From: Pantoea vagans
GTDB lineage: Bacteria > Pseudomonadota > Gammaproteobacteria > Enterobacterales > Enterobacteriaceae
Assembly: GCF_004792415.1 (NCBI RefSeq)
Contig: NZ_CP038853.1
Location: forward strand, 3,038,001 to 3,102,000
DNA length: 64,000 nucleotides
Direction: 5' to 3'
Below the pieces are notes generated by a model. That model saw nothing but the letters and a program-made list of their open reading frames with translations, ran no database searches and was not told the DNA's origin. The position numbers were made by a program, and so were the translations under genes. Of this stretch, positions 16,875 through 26,502 are shown one piece after another; position 1 is the stretch's first letter; the number at the start of each line of letters is the position of its first letter.

Positions 16875-18650
16875 TCAGCTTGCAGATGTTACAGGTACGC
16901 CCGACGCCAGATCTTCACCTGCCTGCTGCAGCTGATACATCTGCCAGTAACGCCCCTGCAGCGCCAGCAGTTGCTGATGCGTTCCCTGCTCAACCACACG
17001 ACCACGATGCAGCACCAGAATCTTATCCGCATCAATAATCGTTGAGAGGCGGTGAGCGATTACCACCAGCGTGCTGTGTTGCCGTAGCGTCGCAAGCGTC
17101 TGCTGAATGGCCTGCTCGGTGCCGGAGTCGATGTTAGCGGTCGCCTCGTCGAGGATCAGGATCTGCGGCAGATCAACCAGTACCCGGGCCAGAGCCAGCA
17201 GCTGCTTCTGCCCGACCGACAGATTATTGCCCTGCTCACCCAGCCGGGTGTGAATCCCCTCCGGCAGGGCATGCGCCAGCGGTGCCAGCTGCACCTGTTC
17301 CAGCACTGTCCAGACGGCCTCTTCGCTGATGTCGCGGCCCAGCCGGACATTGGCCAGCAGCGTATCGGCCAGCACCACCGGATCCTGCTGCACCATCGCG
17401 ATACCGCGTCGCAGCACGGCATGGCTCAGGTCGCCAATCGGACGATCATCAATACGAATTTCGCCGCGCGTCACCGGGTAATAACCCATTAACAGATTAG
17501 CCAGGGTACTTTTGCCACTGCCGGTATGGCCCACCAGCGCCACAAACTCACGCGGTGCGACGTCAAGATTGATATCACTCAGCACATCGCGGTTTTCACG
17601 GTAGGCAAAACTGAGGTTGTTCAGGGCAATACGACCTGAAGCCAGCGGCTGCGGATCGGCACCATACTGCTGCTGCGCGGCATCCATCAGCTCGAAGATA
17701 CGCTCGCCGGACACCACCGCCTGCTGCAGCATCGACTGCTGGGTGGTCAGCTCAATCAGTGGCTCATTCAGACGGCCCAGGTAAGTAATAAAGGCATAGA
17801 GCACCCCCACTTCAAACACGCCAGGCATCGAGAAACTGAACAGAATCAGCAGCCCGCACAACACCATCGCTGAAAACAGGCTCAACAGTGGACGCAGCAG
17901 AAAGCCATCGAGACGCAGCGTTTCCATACGCGCCAGATAGTGAGAGCGGCTTGCTTCGCCCATGCGCTCACCAAATCGCGCCTGCTGACGAAACTGCTGA
18001 ATCACACTCATGCCGCTGATCACTTCATTGAAGCCGTTGTTGATGTCAGCCAGATAGCTGCGAACCCGTCGGGCAATCGGCGTGCTGTAACGCTGATAGA
18101 TGAACATCACTATCAGTACCAGCGGGAAGATCATCATTGCTACCAGCGCCATGCTCCAGTCAAGACTGAACATCGCCACCATCATGGCACCGACCAGCGC
18201 AGCGCTGCGCAGTACGGTTGAAACCACCGTGACATAAAGATCGCGGATTACTTCGGTGTCATTCGTCACGCGCGAAATAATCTGCCCGACCGGCTGAGTA
18301 TCAAAGGCGCTCAGCGGCTGACAGAGCGCGGCATTCATCACGTCACTGCGTAACCGCTGTACCACACCAATGGCGGCACGATTGAACAGCAGCGCCTGCC
18401 AGTAGTGCAGCCCGGCGGCCAGTAGCTGAAGCAGGACAAAGCTGATGACCAGACCGGCCACCAGCCCCCAGGGCATCTGATGTTTCGCCACCAGGTTATC
18501 GATAAAATAGCTGACCAGCACCGGACCGGTTACTTCCGCCGCGGCAGCGATCCAGAGCATGCCTACCGCCAGCGACAGGGATTTACGCCAGGGCTTACCG
18601 TAGCTCAGCAGGCGCTTCAGGGTTGGCCACAAGCGGGCAGACTTAGCCAT
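16875..18650 (-). CDS. mdlB: ABC transporter ATP-binding/permease subunit MdlB
   Basis: MdlB is one half of the predicted heterodimeric multidrug-type ABC exporter MdlAB in the inner membrane; the substrate is not established. The 591-residue protein has an ABC transmembrane domain (six helices, about 20-320) and a nucleotide-binding domain with Walker [10 protein letters not shown] and Walker B ILILDEAT. Its signature is the variant LSVGQKQ, also seen in E. coli MdlB. ATG 18650 overlaps the mdlA stop by eight bases; the 23 upstream codons are unconserved. The 224 bp beyond its stop hold the glnK promoter. Confidence 0.95.
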   Translation of the reverse strand: MAKSARLWPTLKRLLSYGKPWRKSLSLAVGMLWIAAAAEVTGPVLVSYFIDNLVAKHQMPWGLVAGLVISFVLLQLLAAGLHYWQALLFNRAAIGVVQRLRSDVMNAALCQPLSAFDTQPVGQIISRVTNDTEVIRDLYVTVVSTVLRSAALVGAMMVAMFSLDWSMALVAMMIFPLVLIVMFIYQRYSTPIARRVRSYLADINNGFNEVISGMSVIQQFRQQARFGERMGEASRSHYLARMETLRLDGFLLRPLLSLFSAMVLCGLLILFSFSMPGVFEVGVLYAFITYLGRLNEPLIELTTQQSMLQQAVVSGERIFELMDAAQQQYGADPQPLASGRIALNNLSFAYRENRDVLSDINLDVAPREFVALVGHTGSGKSTLANLLMGYYPVTRGEIRIDDRPIGDLSHAVLRRGIAMVQQDPVVLADTLLANVRLGRDISEEAVWTVLEQVQLAPLAHALPEGIHTRLGEQGNNLSVGQKQLLALARVLVDLPQILILDEATANIDSGTEQAIQQTLATLRQHSTLVVIAHRLSTIIDADKILVLHRGRVVEQGTHQQLLALQGRYWQMYQLQQAGEDLASGVPVTSAS

Positions 18651-20412
18651 GCGGCACTCCTTTCTCATTTTCATCATCATCCAGCGCCGCTTCCAGTTGC
18701 TGGTAACGGTACATGTCACGATACCAGCCAGCGCTGGCGGTCAGCGCGTCGTGATCGCCACGCTGTGCCACGCTGCCCTGTTGTAACACCAGGATTTCAC
18801 TGGCTTCCGTCAGCGCCGACAGGCGATGCGCGCTGATAATCAGTGTTTTTCCCTGCCCCCAGATGCGCAGGTTATGCAGGATTTCGTGCTCGGTACGACC
18901 ATCCACCGCGGAGAGCGCATCGTCCAGAATCAGGATTTCTGCGTTCAGCAGCAGTGCCCGGGCAATCGAAAGACGCTGCTTCTGTCCACCGGACAGCATC
19001 ACACCTCGCTCTCCGACTTCGGTTTCATAACCCTGTGGCAGCCGCAGGATATCGTCATGCACGCAGGCCAGCGTGGCGGCCTGTTCAATCTCCTGCCGGG
19101 TTGCGCCCGGTTTCCCCAGCGCAATATTGTTCGCTACGCTATCCGAAAACAGGAATGGTGTCTGGCTGACCACGGCGAGACGACTGCGCCAGCTGTCCAG
19201 CCGCAACTGCGTCAGCGGGATCTGGTGATAACGGATGTCGCCCTGCTGAATATCAAAATGGCGCTGGATCAGGCTCAGCAAGGTACTTTTTCCGCTGCCG
19301 GTTGGCCCGCACAGTCCCAGCATTTCGCCGGGCTTCAGCTGGAAGCGGACATCGCTTAACACCGGCGCCGCGCTGGCCGGATAGTGAAAGGCGCGAATCG
19401 AGACCTGCAGCGTGCCCGGTTCAGGTGGCAGTGACTTATCCCCATCTTCCACCGAGGGCGCTTCCGCCAGCAATGCACCGATGCGGCTCCAGGCGGCGCT
19501 GCCGCGTTCGACGATATTGAACATCCACGCCAGGGCGAGCATCGGCCAGATCATCAGGCCGAGATACATCACAAAGCTGGTCAGCTGCCCCAGGGTCATC
19601 TGCTCATGCCACACCAGCCAGCTGCCGCCGCCAATCGCCAGCAGGTTTGAGAAACCAATAGCGATGTAGATTGTGGGATCGAAACGGGCATCGACCCGCG
19701 CCACGCGCAGGTTTTTTTCACCGGTATCGCGGGCGATATCGGAGAATTGCTGCGACTGATGCTGTTCAAGACCAAAGGATTTAATCATCCGGATGCTGGT
19801 CAGGCTCTCCTGCGTCTGATCGTTAAGGCTGGAGAAGGCCGCCTGGGCCAGTTTAAAGCGATGATGCAGCTGATTACCGTAGCGATGGATGACGATTGCC
19901 ATAATGGGCATCGGCACCAGCGCCAGCAGGGTCAGCTGCCAGCTGATCTGCGTACTCATCACCAGCAGCACCACACAGCCCATCACCAGCGAATCGACCA
20001 GCGTCAGCACCCCTTCCCCGGCCGCAAACACCACCCGATCCACATCGTTAGTGGCGCGCGCAATCAGGTCGCCGGTGCGGTGACGCAGATAAAATGCCGG
20101 TTGCTGCCGACTCAGCTGGCGATAGAAATCTTCGCGCAGCTCAACCGCCAGCTGGTAGGAGGCACCAAAGAGCAGCACCCGCCAGACGTAGCGCAGCAGA
20201 TAGACCACCACGGCGGTTGCCAGCATAATGCCAATCCACATCATGATGCGGCTGGTACTCATGTTGTCACGTGTGACACCATCAACAATGACACCGACGA
20301 CATGCGGCGGTAGCAACTGCAGAACAGCAATCACAATCAGCAGGATGACCGCGCCCAGATAGCGCCGCCACTCCCGCAGAAAATACCAACTTAATTGACT
20401 GAATAATCGCAC
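18643..20412 (-). CDS. mdlA: ABC transporter ATP-binding/permease subunit MdlA
   Basis: This is the partner half-transporter of MdlB. The 589-residue protein starts [22 protein letters not shown], with a six-helix exporter domain followed by an ATPase domain: Walker [10 protein letters not shown], canonical signature LSGGQKQR, Walker [15 protein letters not shown] and H-loop ISAHRLS. The aspartate pair in Walker B (DD in place of DE) suggests that its composite ATP site is degenerate, as in other asymmetric exporters (inference). The stop overlaps the mdlB start; the decR-type gene lies 24 bp upstream, so all three may be co-transcribed. Confidence 0.96.
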   Translation of the reverse strand: MRLFSQLSWYFLREWRRYLGAVILLIVIAVLQLLPPHVVGVIVDGVTRDNMSTSRIMMWIGIMLATAVVVYLLRYVWRVLLFGASYQLAVELREDFYRQLSRQQPAFYLRHRTGDLIARATNDVDRVVFAAGEGVLTLVDSLVMGCVVLLVMSTQISWQLTLLALVPMPIMAIVIHRYGNQLHHRFKLAQAAFSSLNDQTQESLTSIRMIKSFGLEQHQSQQFSDIARDTGEKNLRVARVDARFDPTIYIAIGFSNLLAIGGGSWLVWHEQMTLGQLTSFVMYLGLMIWPMLALAWMFNIVERGSAAWSRIGALLAEAPSVEDGDKSLPPEPGTLQVSIRAFHYPASAAPVLSDVRFQLKPGEMLGLCGPTGSGKSTLLSLIQRHFDIQQGDIRYHQIPLTQLRLDSWRSRLAVVSQTPFLFSDSVANNIALGKPGATRQEIEQAATLACVHDDILRLPQGYETEVGERGVMLSGGQKQRLSIARALLLNAEILILDDALSAVDGRTEHEILHNLRIWGQGKTLIISAHRLSALTEASEILVLQQGSVAQRGDHDALTASAGWYRDMYRYQQLEAALDDDENEKGVPHG

Positions 20413-20436
20413 AACGCTGCTCTCAATCTCAGGCCC

Positions 20437-20898
20437 TCAGGGGGCGACAGGTAAAGCCGTGGTGTATTTAATCTCTTCCATGGCGAAGCTGGATGTCACA
20501 TCAATCAGGCCGGGCACACCGTTCACTAATCGCTTGTAGAACGCATCATAGCTCTTCATGTCCGCCACCTGAATGCGTAGCAGGTAATCATACTCGCCTG
20601 CCATCCGGTAAAAGGCCATCACCTCGGGCATGCTGCTGACCACCGAGACAAAAGCCTGATACCAGTCGCGGCTGTGCTGCTGGGTTTTCACAAACATAAG
20701 CGCCGTCAGTGACAGTCCGATTTTATCCCCATCCAGCAGCGCCACCCGGGCGCGAATAATGCCATCATCTTCCAGCTTTTTCAGGCGCTTCCAGCAGGGT
20801 GTGGTAGTGAGGTTGACGGCATCCGCCAGCGCCTGCAGTGACAGCGTGCAATCCTTCTGCAGCAGTGAGAGCAGTTTAAGGTCAGTTTTATCTAACAT
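20437..20898 (-). CDS. decR: Lrp/AsnC-family cysteine-responsive regulator (YbaO/DecR type)
   Basis: A 153-residue Lrp-family regulator close to E. coli DecR (YbaO), which activates cysteine detoxification. The N-terminal helix-turn-helix ([30 protein letters not shown]) is followed by the RAM ligand domain with [19 protein letters not shown] 20898 ([10 protein letters not shown]) was chosen over the unconserved 27-codon extension. In Pantoea ananatis the equivalent gene has been called ccdR. The divergent neighbour at 21007 encodes a PLP desulfhydrase-like enzyme, a likely target, over a 108-bp shared promoter region. Confidence 0.93.
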   Translation of the reverse strand: MLDKTDLKLLSLLQKDCTLSLQALADAVNLTTTPCWKRLKKLEDDGIIRARVALLDGDKIGLSLTALMFVKTQQHSRDWYQAFVSVVSSMPEVMAFYRMAGEYDYLLRIQVADMKSYDAFYKRLVNGVPGLIDVTSSFAMEEIKYTTALPVAP

Positions 20899-21006
20899 AC
20901 GGGACTCCGGGAGAATCATTTTCTCCATTACCGCGATTTTAGCGGTATTTTTGCAATCTCTTTTTCCTGCACGTGCCATAAAATAGCCGCATCACTTCTT
21001 TACCGG

Positions 21007-22050
21007 ATGCCTGAGATGCAGACCTGCTGGATTCGCCACGCTATCAACGAAATTAACGCTGATTTTCAACGATCGGCTGAAACCCATTTGATCCGTTTCG
21101 ATCTGGCGGATTTTCCCGGCATCTGGTTCTACCTGAAAGATGAGAGCACCCATCCCAGTGGCAGTCTTAAACATCGGCTGGCACGATCCCTGTTTCTCTA
21201 CGGTCTCTCCAACGGCTGGATTAAAGAGAATACGCCGATTATCGAAGCCTCGTCAGGCAGCACGGCCGTTTCTGAGGCGTACTTCGCAAGGCTGCTAGGC
21301 CTGCCCTTTATTGCGGTGATGCCCGCCAGTACCGCGAAACGTAAAATTGAGCAGATCACCTTTTATGGCGGACAGTGCCATTTTGTTGAGGATCCCTGCC
21401 AGCTTTACGCAGAATCTGAACGGCTGGCACGTGAGCTGAATGGCCATTTTATGGATCAGTTTACCTATGCTGAACGCGCTACCGACTGGCGCGGTAATAA
21501 TAATATTGCTGAGAGCATATTCCGTCAGATGCAGCATGAACCCTATCCGATTCCCCATACGATGATTATGAGCGCGGGCACCGGCGGTACCTCGGCGACG
21601 CTGGGCCGCTATATCCGTTATCAGGGTCTCGAAACGAAACTGCTGGTAGTGGATCCACAGCATTCAGTGTTCTACGACTACTGGCAGTATCGTGATGCAA
21701 CGCTGACCAGCACGCGTGGCAGCATGATCGAGGGAATTGGCCGTCCGCGCGTAGAGCCGTCGTTTATGCCTGACGTGATTGATGAAATGATCAAAGTACC
21801 GGATGGGGCGACGCTGGCCGCCATGCTGAAGCTGGAAAAGATCCTGGGACGCAAACCGGGCGCCTCTACTGGCACCAATTTCTGGGGCATGATGCAGGTG
21901 GCGAAAAGGTTACGGGCAGCGAATCAGCAGGGATCCCTGGTGACACTGCTGTGCGACAGTGGCGAACGTTATCCTGATAGCTACTATCAGCCGGAATGGG
22001 TGGCAAAACATATTGGCGATATCACGCCGTGGCAGCGCGAACTCGAATAA
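21007..22050 (+). CDS. ccdA: PLP-dependent cysteine synthase-family enzyme, probable cysteine desulfhydrase
   Basis: A 347-residue fold-type II PLP enzyme. The Schiff-base lysine is in SGSLKHRLA (Lys55), the substrate loop is EASSGSTAVSEAYFARLLG and the PLP-phosphate glycine loop is SAGTGGTSATLGRY. It resembles cysteine synthase and cystathionine beta-synthase cores but sits away from cys genes and divergent to the DecR-type regulator. In Pantoea ananatis a gene in this setting, ccdA, was reported as a cysteine-inducible desulfhydrase; I transfer that role by context. Whether translation starts at 21007 or at the ATG three codons later is unclear. Confidence 0.82.
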   Translation: MPEMQTCWIRHAINEINADFQRSAETHLIRFDLADFPGIWFYLKDESTHPSGSLKHRLARSLFLYGLSNGWIKENTPIIEASSGSTAVSEAYFARLLGLPFIAVMPASTAKRKIEQITFYGGQCHFVEDPCQLYAESERLARELNGHFMDQFTYAERATDWRGNNNIAESIFRQMQHEPYPIPHTMIMSAGTGGTSATLGRYIRYQGLETKLLVVDPQHSVFYDYWQYRDATLTSTRGSMIEGIGRPRVEPSFMPDVIDEMIKVPDGATLAAMLKLEKILGRKPGASTGTNFWGMMQVAKRLRAANQQGSLVTLLCDSGERYPDSYYQPEWVAKHIGDITPWQRELE

Positions 22051-22073
22051 AAAACCGGACATCCTGTCCGGTT
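22048..22073 (-). terminator. Terminator between ccdA-like gene and cof
   Basis: A 9-bp stem AACCGGACA/TGTCCGGTT with a three-base loop; the T-run is on the minus strand, so it mainly ends cof transcription. Confidence 0.8.
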
Positions 22074-22084
22074 CACGGCAATCC

Positions 22085-22903
22085 TCAGCATTCGGGGGAA
22101 TACGCGAGGTCGGGTGTTGCCAGCCAGTGATTTAAATAGTGAGACACCGCCTGTGTCTCGCAATGCCCTAATACCGGCAGATGCGGTAGCGCGGCTTTCA
22201 GCTGCGCCATCGCATTGCCCATGATGAAACCCCGTCCAACCTGCGACAGCATCTCTCTGTCATTCATTGCATCCCCGAACGCCATGCACTCCGCCAGCGT
22301 CAGTGACAGATGGTCGCACAACAGTGCCAGCGCGCTGCCTTTGTTGCAGCTGGCGGGCAACACTTCCAGACAGTCCACCGCAGAGAAGCAGATATTTGCC
22401 TGCTCACCCAGCGCCGCATCCAGTTCTGTTTTCAGCTGACACAGACGCTGATGCTGATCGATAAAGCAGATTTTTGTTACCTGATGCGCGGGCAGCCTTT
22501 TCAGATCGCACAGCTGATAGCCAAATCCGCTCATCTGATGGGCCACCAGCAGCTCAGGCTGGGGTCGATCGGTAAACCACCCCTGATCGTTGAAAATGTG
22601 GATCGACGCGGGCGTCGCCCAGTGGCGATGGATAACCTCTTCGGCTACCGCAGAGGGCAGATCGCGGGCAAAGATCAGATTGCCAGACCGATCGTGTACG
22701 CGGGTGCCATTCCCGGTAATCAGCCACGCGGGCAGCGTTAATTTCTCCCGCAGAATCTGCATCTCCAGCAGATGGCGGCCCGTCGCCAGCGCCAGATTAA
22801 CGCCGCGCAGATGTAGCGCCTGCAGACTGTCCAGCGTCTGCTGACCCAGTTGATGATCCGGCAGCAATAATGTGCCATCCATATCGAATGCGGCTAAACG
22901 CAT
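22085..22903 (-). CDS. cof: HAD-family phosphatase Cof (HMP-PP phosphatase)
   Basis: Cof hydrolyses the thiamine precursor HMP-PP and other small phosphates. The 272-residue product is a class IIB HAD protein. Motif I is [14 protein letters not shown], motif II is LATGRH (the Thr), a lysine lies in TKICFIDQH / ASCNKGSAL, and motif III/IV is [13 protein letters not shown] with paired acidic residues. The length equals E. coli Cof. It is divergent from ybaE, whose start lies 95 bp away, as in E. coli. Confidence 0.95.
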   Translation of the reverse strand: MRLAAFDMDGTLLLPDHQLGQQTLDSLQALHLRGVNLALATGRHLLEMQILREKLTLPAWLITGNGTRVHDRSGNLIFARDLPSAVAEEVIHRHWATPASIHIFNDQGWFTDRPQPELLVAHQMSGFGYQLCDLKRLPAHQVTKICFIDQHQRLCQLKTELDAALGEQANICFSAVDCLEVLPASCNKGSALALLCDHLSLTLAECMAFGDAMNDREMLSQVGRGFIMGNAMAQLKAALPHLPVLGHCETQAVSHYLNHWLATPDLAYSPEC

Positions 22904-22998
22904 TATGGTTACCCTCCTGCTGAAAAGATGAGCTTACTATTGCCTGTTAATTGCGGAACTAATAGTGAATACTTTTAAAAAACTGTTCCGGGTTTACG

Positions 22999-24717
22999 AT
23001 GCGTCAGCTTAACCGCCTTAATAAGTTTCAGCGCCTGTGGCAGCAGAGCCAGGGCGTCCCTCAGCAGACCTGCGTGGCAGAGATGGCCCGCCACTGCATC
23101 TGCAGCGAGCGTCATCTGCGCACGTTACTGTCACAGTGGCAGCACGCTGGCTGGCTTAGCTGGCATGGTGAACCGGGCCGTGGCAAACAGGGTCAGTTAG
23201 TGTTTCTGCGCACGCCTGAACAGTTACGGCAGCAGTTGCTGCAAAAACAGCTTGATGCCGGAGAGGCAGCTGACGCTTTACAGCTGCTGGATCTGCCACC
23301 GGAAAGGCTGATTAATATGCTGCGGCCGTTAATGGGTGGACAGTGGCAGAACGACACGCCGGTTCTGCGCATCCCCTACTATCGTCCGATGGAGAGTACC
23401 GAGCCGTGTCAGATTACCGGGCGGGCTGAACAGCATCTGGTTCGTCAGATCTATTCCGGTCTGACCCGTTTTGAGCAGGATGAGCCAGTCGGCGATCTGG
23501 CGCATCACTGGCAGCACGATGAAGCGTCCTGTAGCTGGTTATTCTGGTTACGGCCTCAGCTGATGTGGCATAACGACGAGCCGGTGCAGGCCGCGCAACT
23601 GGTGGTGCAGTTCCGCCAGCTGTTGCAGGATACGCGTGTCAGGATATTGCTTGCCGATGTGGTCAGCGTGGATGCGCCTCACCCGCTGGCGGTGCGGTTT
23701 AACCTGCGACAACCTGATTTCTGGCTGCCTCACCGGCTTGCCCATCTGTTGTGCCTGCTGCCCCATCCCGATTATCCCGCCACGGGCAGCGGGCCATGGA
23801 AACTCAGGCATTTCAGCGCTGAGCTGGTCAGGATTGAAAGCCATGCGCGCTGGCATCTGCAGCGTCCGCTGTTGCAGGCGGTAGAGTACTGGATTACTCC
23901 TCAGCTGTTTGATGCCGCACTCGGCAGCAGCTGTCGCCATCCGGTGCAGATTGCCATTGGCGATGCCGCTGAACTCAGGACATTAAAGCCGGTCAGCAGT
24001 AGCATCAGTCTCGGCTTCTGTTATCTGGTCTGCCGCCCGCGAGCCGGATTTACACCCGCGCAGGCGCGCACGCTTTTCCAGCTCATCCAGCAAAGCGGGA
24101 TCGTCAGCCGGTTGCCACTGGATGAGGGGTTAATTACCCCCAGCAAAGAGCTGTTACCCGGCTGGGAAGTACCGCTGATTGATAGTGTTCCGGCACCCTT
24201 GCCTGCCACTCTGACGCTGCATTATCAGTTGCCGGTTGAGCTGCATCAGATGTCACAGGCACTGGTCGCCCTGTTAAAACAGCACGGCTGTACTCTGAAC
24301 GTCGTTTTTCATCCGGTGAAAAGCTGGCATCATATCGCCCCGCCTGATGAGGCGGATATCGTGATGGGCGATCGGTTGATTGGCGATGCGCCGGTCTTCA
24401 CACTGGCGAGCTGGTTACAGATTGACCCGCTATGGCGTCGGCTGTGGCCCACACCGCAGGGCGAAGAAGTCCAGGCGCAACTGCTGGCTATCCAGCAGAT
24501 ATCAGACGGCGACAGCCGTACCCGTGCGCTGCAGCAGCTTTATCATCAACTGATGACGGACGGCATCCTGCTGCCGCTGTTCAATTATCGCTACCAGATT
24601 TATGCCCCCCCTGCCGTTGAAGGGATAGAGCTGAACACGCTGGGCTGGTTTGATTTCAGCCGCGCATGGATTCCGCCGCCTATTGATCCGCCTTGCAGCT
24701 GTTCAGCAGCGGACTGA
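22999..24717 (+). CDS. ybaE: SgrR-family protein YbaE
   Basis: A 572-residue relative of the transcription factor SgrR. It has an N-terminal helix-turn-helix ([21 protein letters not shown], about residues 32-55) joined to a periplasmic binding-protein-like domain of the oligopeptide (SBP_bac_5) type, but without a signal peptide, so cytoplasmic. [15 protein letters not shown] ([20 protein letters not shown]) and [16 protein letters not shown] match E. coli YbaE, whose ligand and targets are unknown. It starts at ATG 22999. queC follows 41 bp after the stop. Confidence 0.92.
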   Translation: MRQLNRLNKFQRLWQQSQGVPQQTCVAEMARHCICSERHLRTLLSQWQHAGWLSWHGEPGRGKQGQLVFLRTPEQLRQQLLQKQLDAGEAADALQLLDLPPERLINMLRPLMGGQWQNDTPVLRIPYYRPMESTEPCQITGRAEQHLVRQIYSGLTRFEQDEPVGDLAHHWQHDEASCSWLFWLRPQLMWHNDEPVQAAQLVVQFRQLLQDTRVRILLADVVSVDAPHPLAVRFNLRQPDFWLPHRLAHLLCLLPHPDYPATGSGPWKLRHFSAELVRIESHARWHLQRPLLQAVEYWITPQLFDAALGSSCRHPVQIAIGDAAELRTLKPVSSSISLGFCYLVCRPRAGFTPAQARTLFQLIQQSGIVSRLPLDEGLITPSKELLPGWEVPLIDSVPAPLPATLTLHYQLPVELHQMSQALVALLKQHGCTLNVVFHPVKSWHHIAPPDEADIVMGDRLIGDAPVFTLASWLQIDPLWRRLWPTPQGEEVQAQLLAIQQISDGDSRTRALQQLYHQLMTDGILLPLFNYRYQIYAPPAVEGIELNTLGWFDFSRAWIPPPIDPPCSCSAAD

Positions 24718-24758
24718 GGCATTACCATAAGCGCAAAATTAATTATCAGGGAAACACC

Positions 24759-25454
24759 ATGAAACGCGCGGTTGTAGTTTTCAGCGGTGGACAAGACTCC
24801 ACTACCTGCCTGATTCAGGCTGTACAGCTTTATGATGAAGTTCACTGCGTTACTTTCGACTATGGACAACGCCACCGGGAAGAGATCGAGGTCGCCCGCG
24901 ATCTGGCGATGACACTGGGTGCGCGCGCACACAAAGTGCTGGACGTGACCATGCTGAACGAACTCGCCGTCAGCAGCCTGACGCGGGATAACATTCCGGT
25001 GCCGGCTTATAATCCTGAGGCCAGTGGCTTACCCAGTACGTTCGTGCCGGGCCGCAATATTCTCTTTCTGACGCTGGCCTCGGTTTACGCGTATCAGGTC
25101 GAAGCAGAAGCGGTGATCACCGGCGTCTGCGAAACCGATTTTTCCGGCTATCCCGACTGCCGCGATGAGTTTGTCAAAGCGCTGAACCATGCGGTGTCGC
25201 TTGGCATGGCGCGCGAAGTGCGTTTTGAGACGCCGCTGATGTGGCTCAATAAAGCGGAAACCTGGGCGCTTGCAGATTACTGGCAGCAGCTTGCGCTGGT
25301 ACGCGAGCAGACGCTGACCTGCTATAACGGTGTGAAAGGCGACGGATGTGGTGAGTGTGCTGCCTGTCATTTACGGGCTAATGGCCTGCAGGGTTATCTC
25401 AACGATCGTGCTGGCGTCATGGCAGCCATGAAAGCAAAGAGCGGCCTTAACTAA
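24759..25454 (+). CDS. queC: 7-cyano-7-deazaguanine synthase
   Basis: QueC makes preQ0 from 7-carboxy-7-deazaguanine, ammonia and ATP in queuosine synthesis, which also needs Tgt and QueA at the right end of this window. The 231-residue protein (E. coli length) has the PP-loop FSGGQDSTT at residue 8 and a zinc site [17 protein letters not shown] with C-x8-C-x2-C-x2-C spacing. ATG 24759 was preferred because the 22 upstream codons overlap intergenic sequence. A terminator follows at 25469-25497. Confidence 0.97.
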   Translation: MKRAVVVFSGGQDSTTCLIQAVQLYDEVHCVTFDYGQRHREEIEVARDLAMTLGARAHKVLDVTMLNELAVSSLTRDNIPVPAYNPEASGLPSTFVPGRNILFLTLASVYAYQVEAEAVITGVCETDFSGYPDCRDEFVKALNHAVSLGMAREVRFETPLMWLNKAETWALADYWQQLALVREQTLTCYNGVKGDGCGECAACHLRANGLQGYLNDRAGVMAAMKAKSGLN

Positions 25455-25468
25455 GGCTGTCTGGCGTG

Positions 25469-25497
25469 GCGGCAAAGCAGTTCGGTTTGCCGCTTTT
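25469..25497 (+). terminator. Terminator of queC
   Basis: Stem GCGGCAAA/TTTGCCGC with a nine-base loop, followed by TTTT, between queC and the convergent fadM. Confidence 0.8.
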
Positions 25498-25503
25498 ATC
25501 GGC

Positions 25504-25902
25504 TCATACCATCAGACGCATCAGTCGCTCGCGTAACTCCCCTTCCAGCGCAACCGCCTTCTGGGTCCGCAAATCAATACAGACAAACGTGAGTGCGGCA
25601 TCCGCCACCACGGTCTCCTGACCTGCCAGCAACACCCGCTGGGCAATAATGCCGCTTTTGCCATTTAACTGCGTAATCTCACTGTCGATAACCAGTACGT
25701 CGCCCAGCACGGCCGGGCGACGATAGTTGATGTTGATATTGACCACCACAAAAGCCAGTTTCTGTTCCTGCAACCAGTGGAACGCTTCAGCCTCTTCCAG
25801 CCATTCCCAGCGCGCCTCCTCAAGAAACTCAAGATAGCGCGCATTGTTGACGTGCTGATAGACATCCAGATGATAGCCACGCACTTTTATGGTGGTCTGC
25901 AT
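25504..25902 (-). CDS. fadM: Long-chain acyl-CoA thioesterase FadM (YbaW)
   Basis: FadM is a single-hotdog thioesterase that, in E. coli, clears 3,5-tetradecadienoyl-CoA during oleate beta-oxidation under FadR control. The 132-residue product contains RGYHLDVYQHVNNARYLEFLEEARW, with the catalytic Asp in HLDVYQH, and VNININYRRPAVLGD. Two ATGs lie six bases apart; 25902 (MQTTIKVRGY) is preferred because GGAG lies nine bases upstream and it gives the E. coli length. Confidence 0.95.
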   Translation of the reverse strand: MQTTIKVRGYHLDVYQHVNNARYLEFLEEARWEWLEEAEAFHWLQEQKLAFVVVNININYRRPAVLGDVLVIDSEITQLNGKSGIIAQRVLLAGQETVVADAALTFVCIDLRTQKAVALEGELRERLMRLMV

Positions 25903-26002
25903 GATCATGCTCTCCTGCTACTGTGAGTTAACTGGTTGGACCTGTTCACTTTAGCAGAGTCGCCTGGTTAGCGTGGGTTTAGCATCACAGATGTGTACTG
26001 CC

Positions 26003-26362
26003 TCACAATTTCAGCCGGGACGCATTTCGTTCTATCAGCGCGTTACCGATACCCGGTACTTCGCTGAGCTGCTGAATCGCGCTAAAGGGTCCGTACTGTT
26101 CGCGATAGTTCACAATCGCCTGCGCTTTCTTCAGCCCCACACCATTCATAGCGGCAGAGAGCTGTTCCGCTGTCGCTTCATTGATGCTGACCTGCTCCTG
26201 CTTTGGCTGCAGCTGCGCGGCTGTCTCCGGTTTCGCCGCAGGCGGTGTGTTCTGCGAGACCGCCGGACTGGCAGGTTCAGGTGCCGCAGAGACGCTGCCG
26301 TGACAGAGTGCACCGCCCAGTGCGAGTGAGAGATAAAAGGCAACGAGTTTAGATTTAGCCAT
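26003..26362 (-). CDS. ybaV: ComEA-like helix-hairpin-helix protein YbaV
   Basis: A 119-residue exported protein. It has a Sec signal (about 1-27, ending near SVSA), a Pro/Ala-rich linker and a C-terminal ComEA-type double helix-hairpin-helix domain (SINEATAEQLSAAMNGVGLKKAQAIVNYREQYGPFSAIQQLSEVPGIG). Such domains bind DNA non-specifically. ComEA relatives act in DNA uptake in competent bacteria, but a role in uptake here is only a possibility. ATG 26362 gives a proper signal peptide; the 21-codon upstream extension was rejected. ppiD lies upstream on the same strand. Confidence 0.93.
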   Translation of the reverse strand: MAKSKLVAFYLSLALGGALCHGSVSAAPEPASPAVSQNTPPAAKPETAAQLQPKQEQVSINEATAEQLSAAMNGVGLKKAQAIVNYREQYGPFSAIQQLSEVPGIGNALIERNASRLKL

Positions 26363-26446
26363 GCTGTGTTTCTCCTTGTGTGTAAACAGCAGCGACAGAG
26401 TGGCACTACGCCGCACAAGGCTCAAAAGCGGAATATCAGAAATGGA

Positions 26447-26468
26447 AAAGGCCGCGAATGCGGCCTTT
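26447..26468. terminator. Terminator between ppiD and ybaV
   Basis: A 9-bp stem AAAGGCCGC/GCGGCCTTT with a GAAT loop, 35 bp beyond the ppiD stop on the minus strand. Confidence 0.75.
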
Positions 26469-26502
26469 GATTGTTACAGTCGTTGCGTAATTTTTGCGAG
26501 GC

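Noticed and set aside
19747..20313. 188-codon plus-strand open frame inside mdlA
   Set aside because: Shadow of the well-supported mdlA on the other strand, with Gln/His-rich non-protein-like composition.
22999..24717. Calling this gene sgrR
   Set aside because: The domain layout is SgrR-like, but the sequence landmarks and neighbourhood (cof, queC) fit YbaE.
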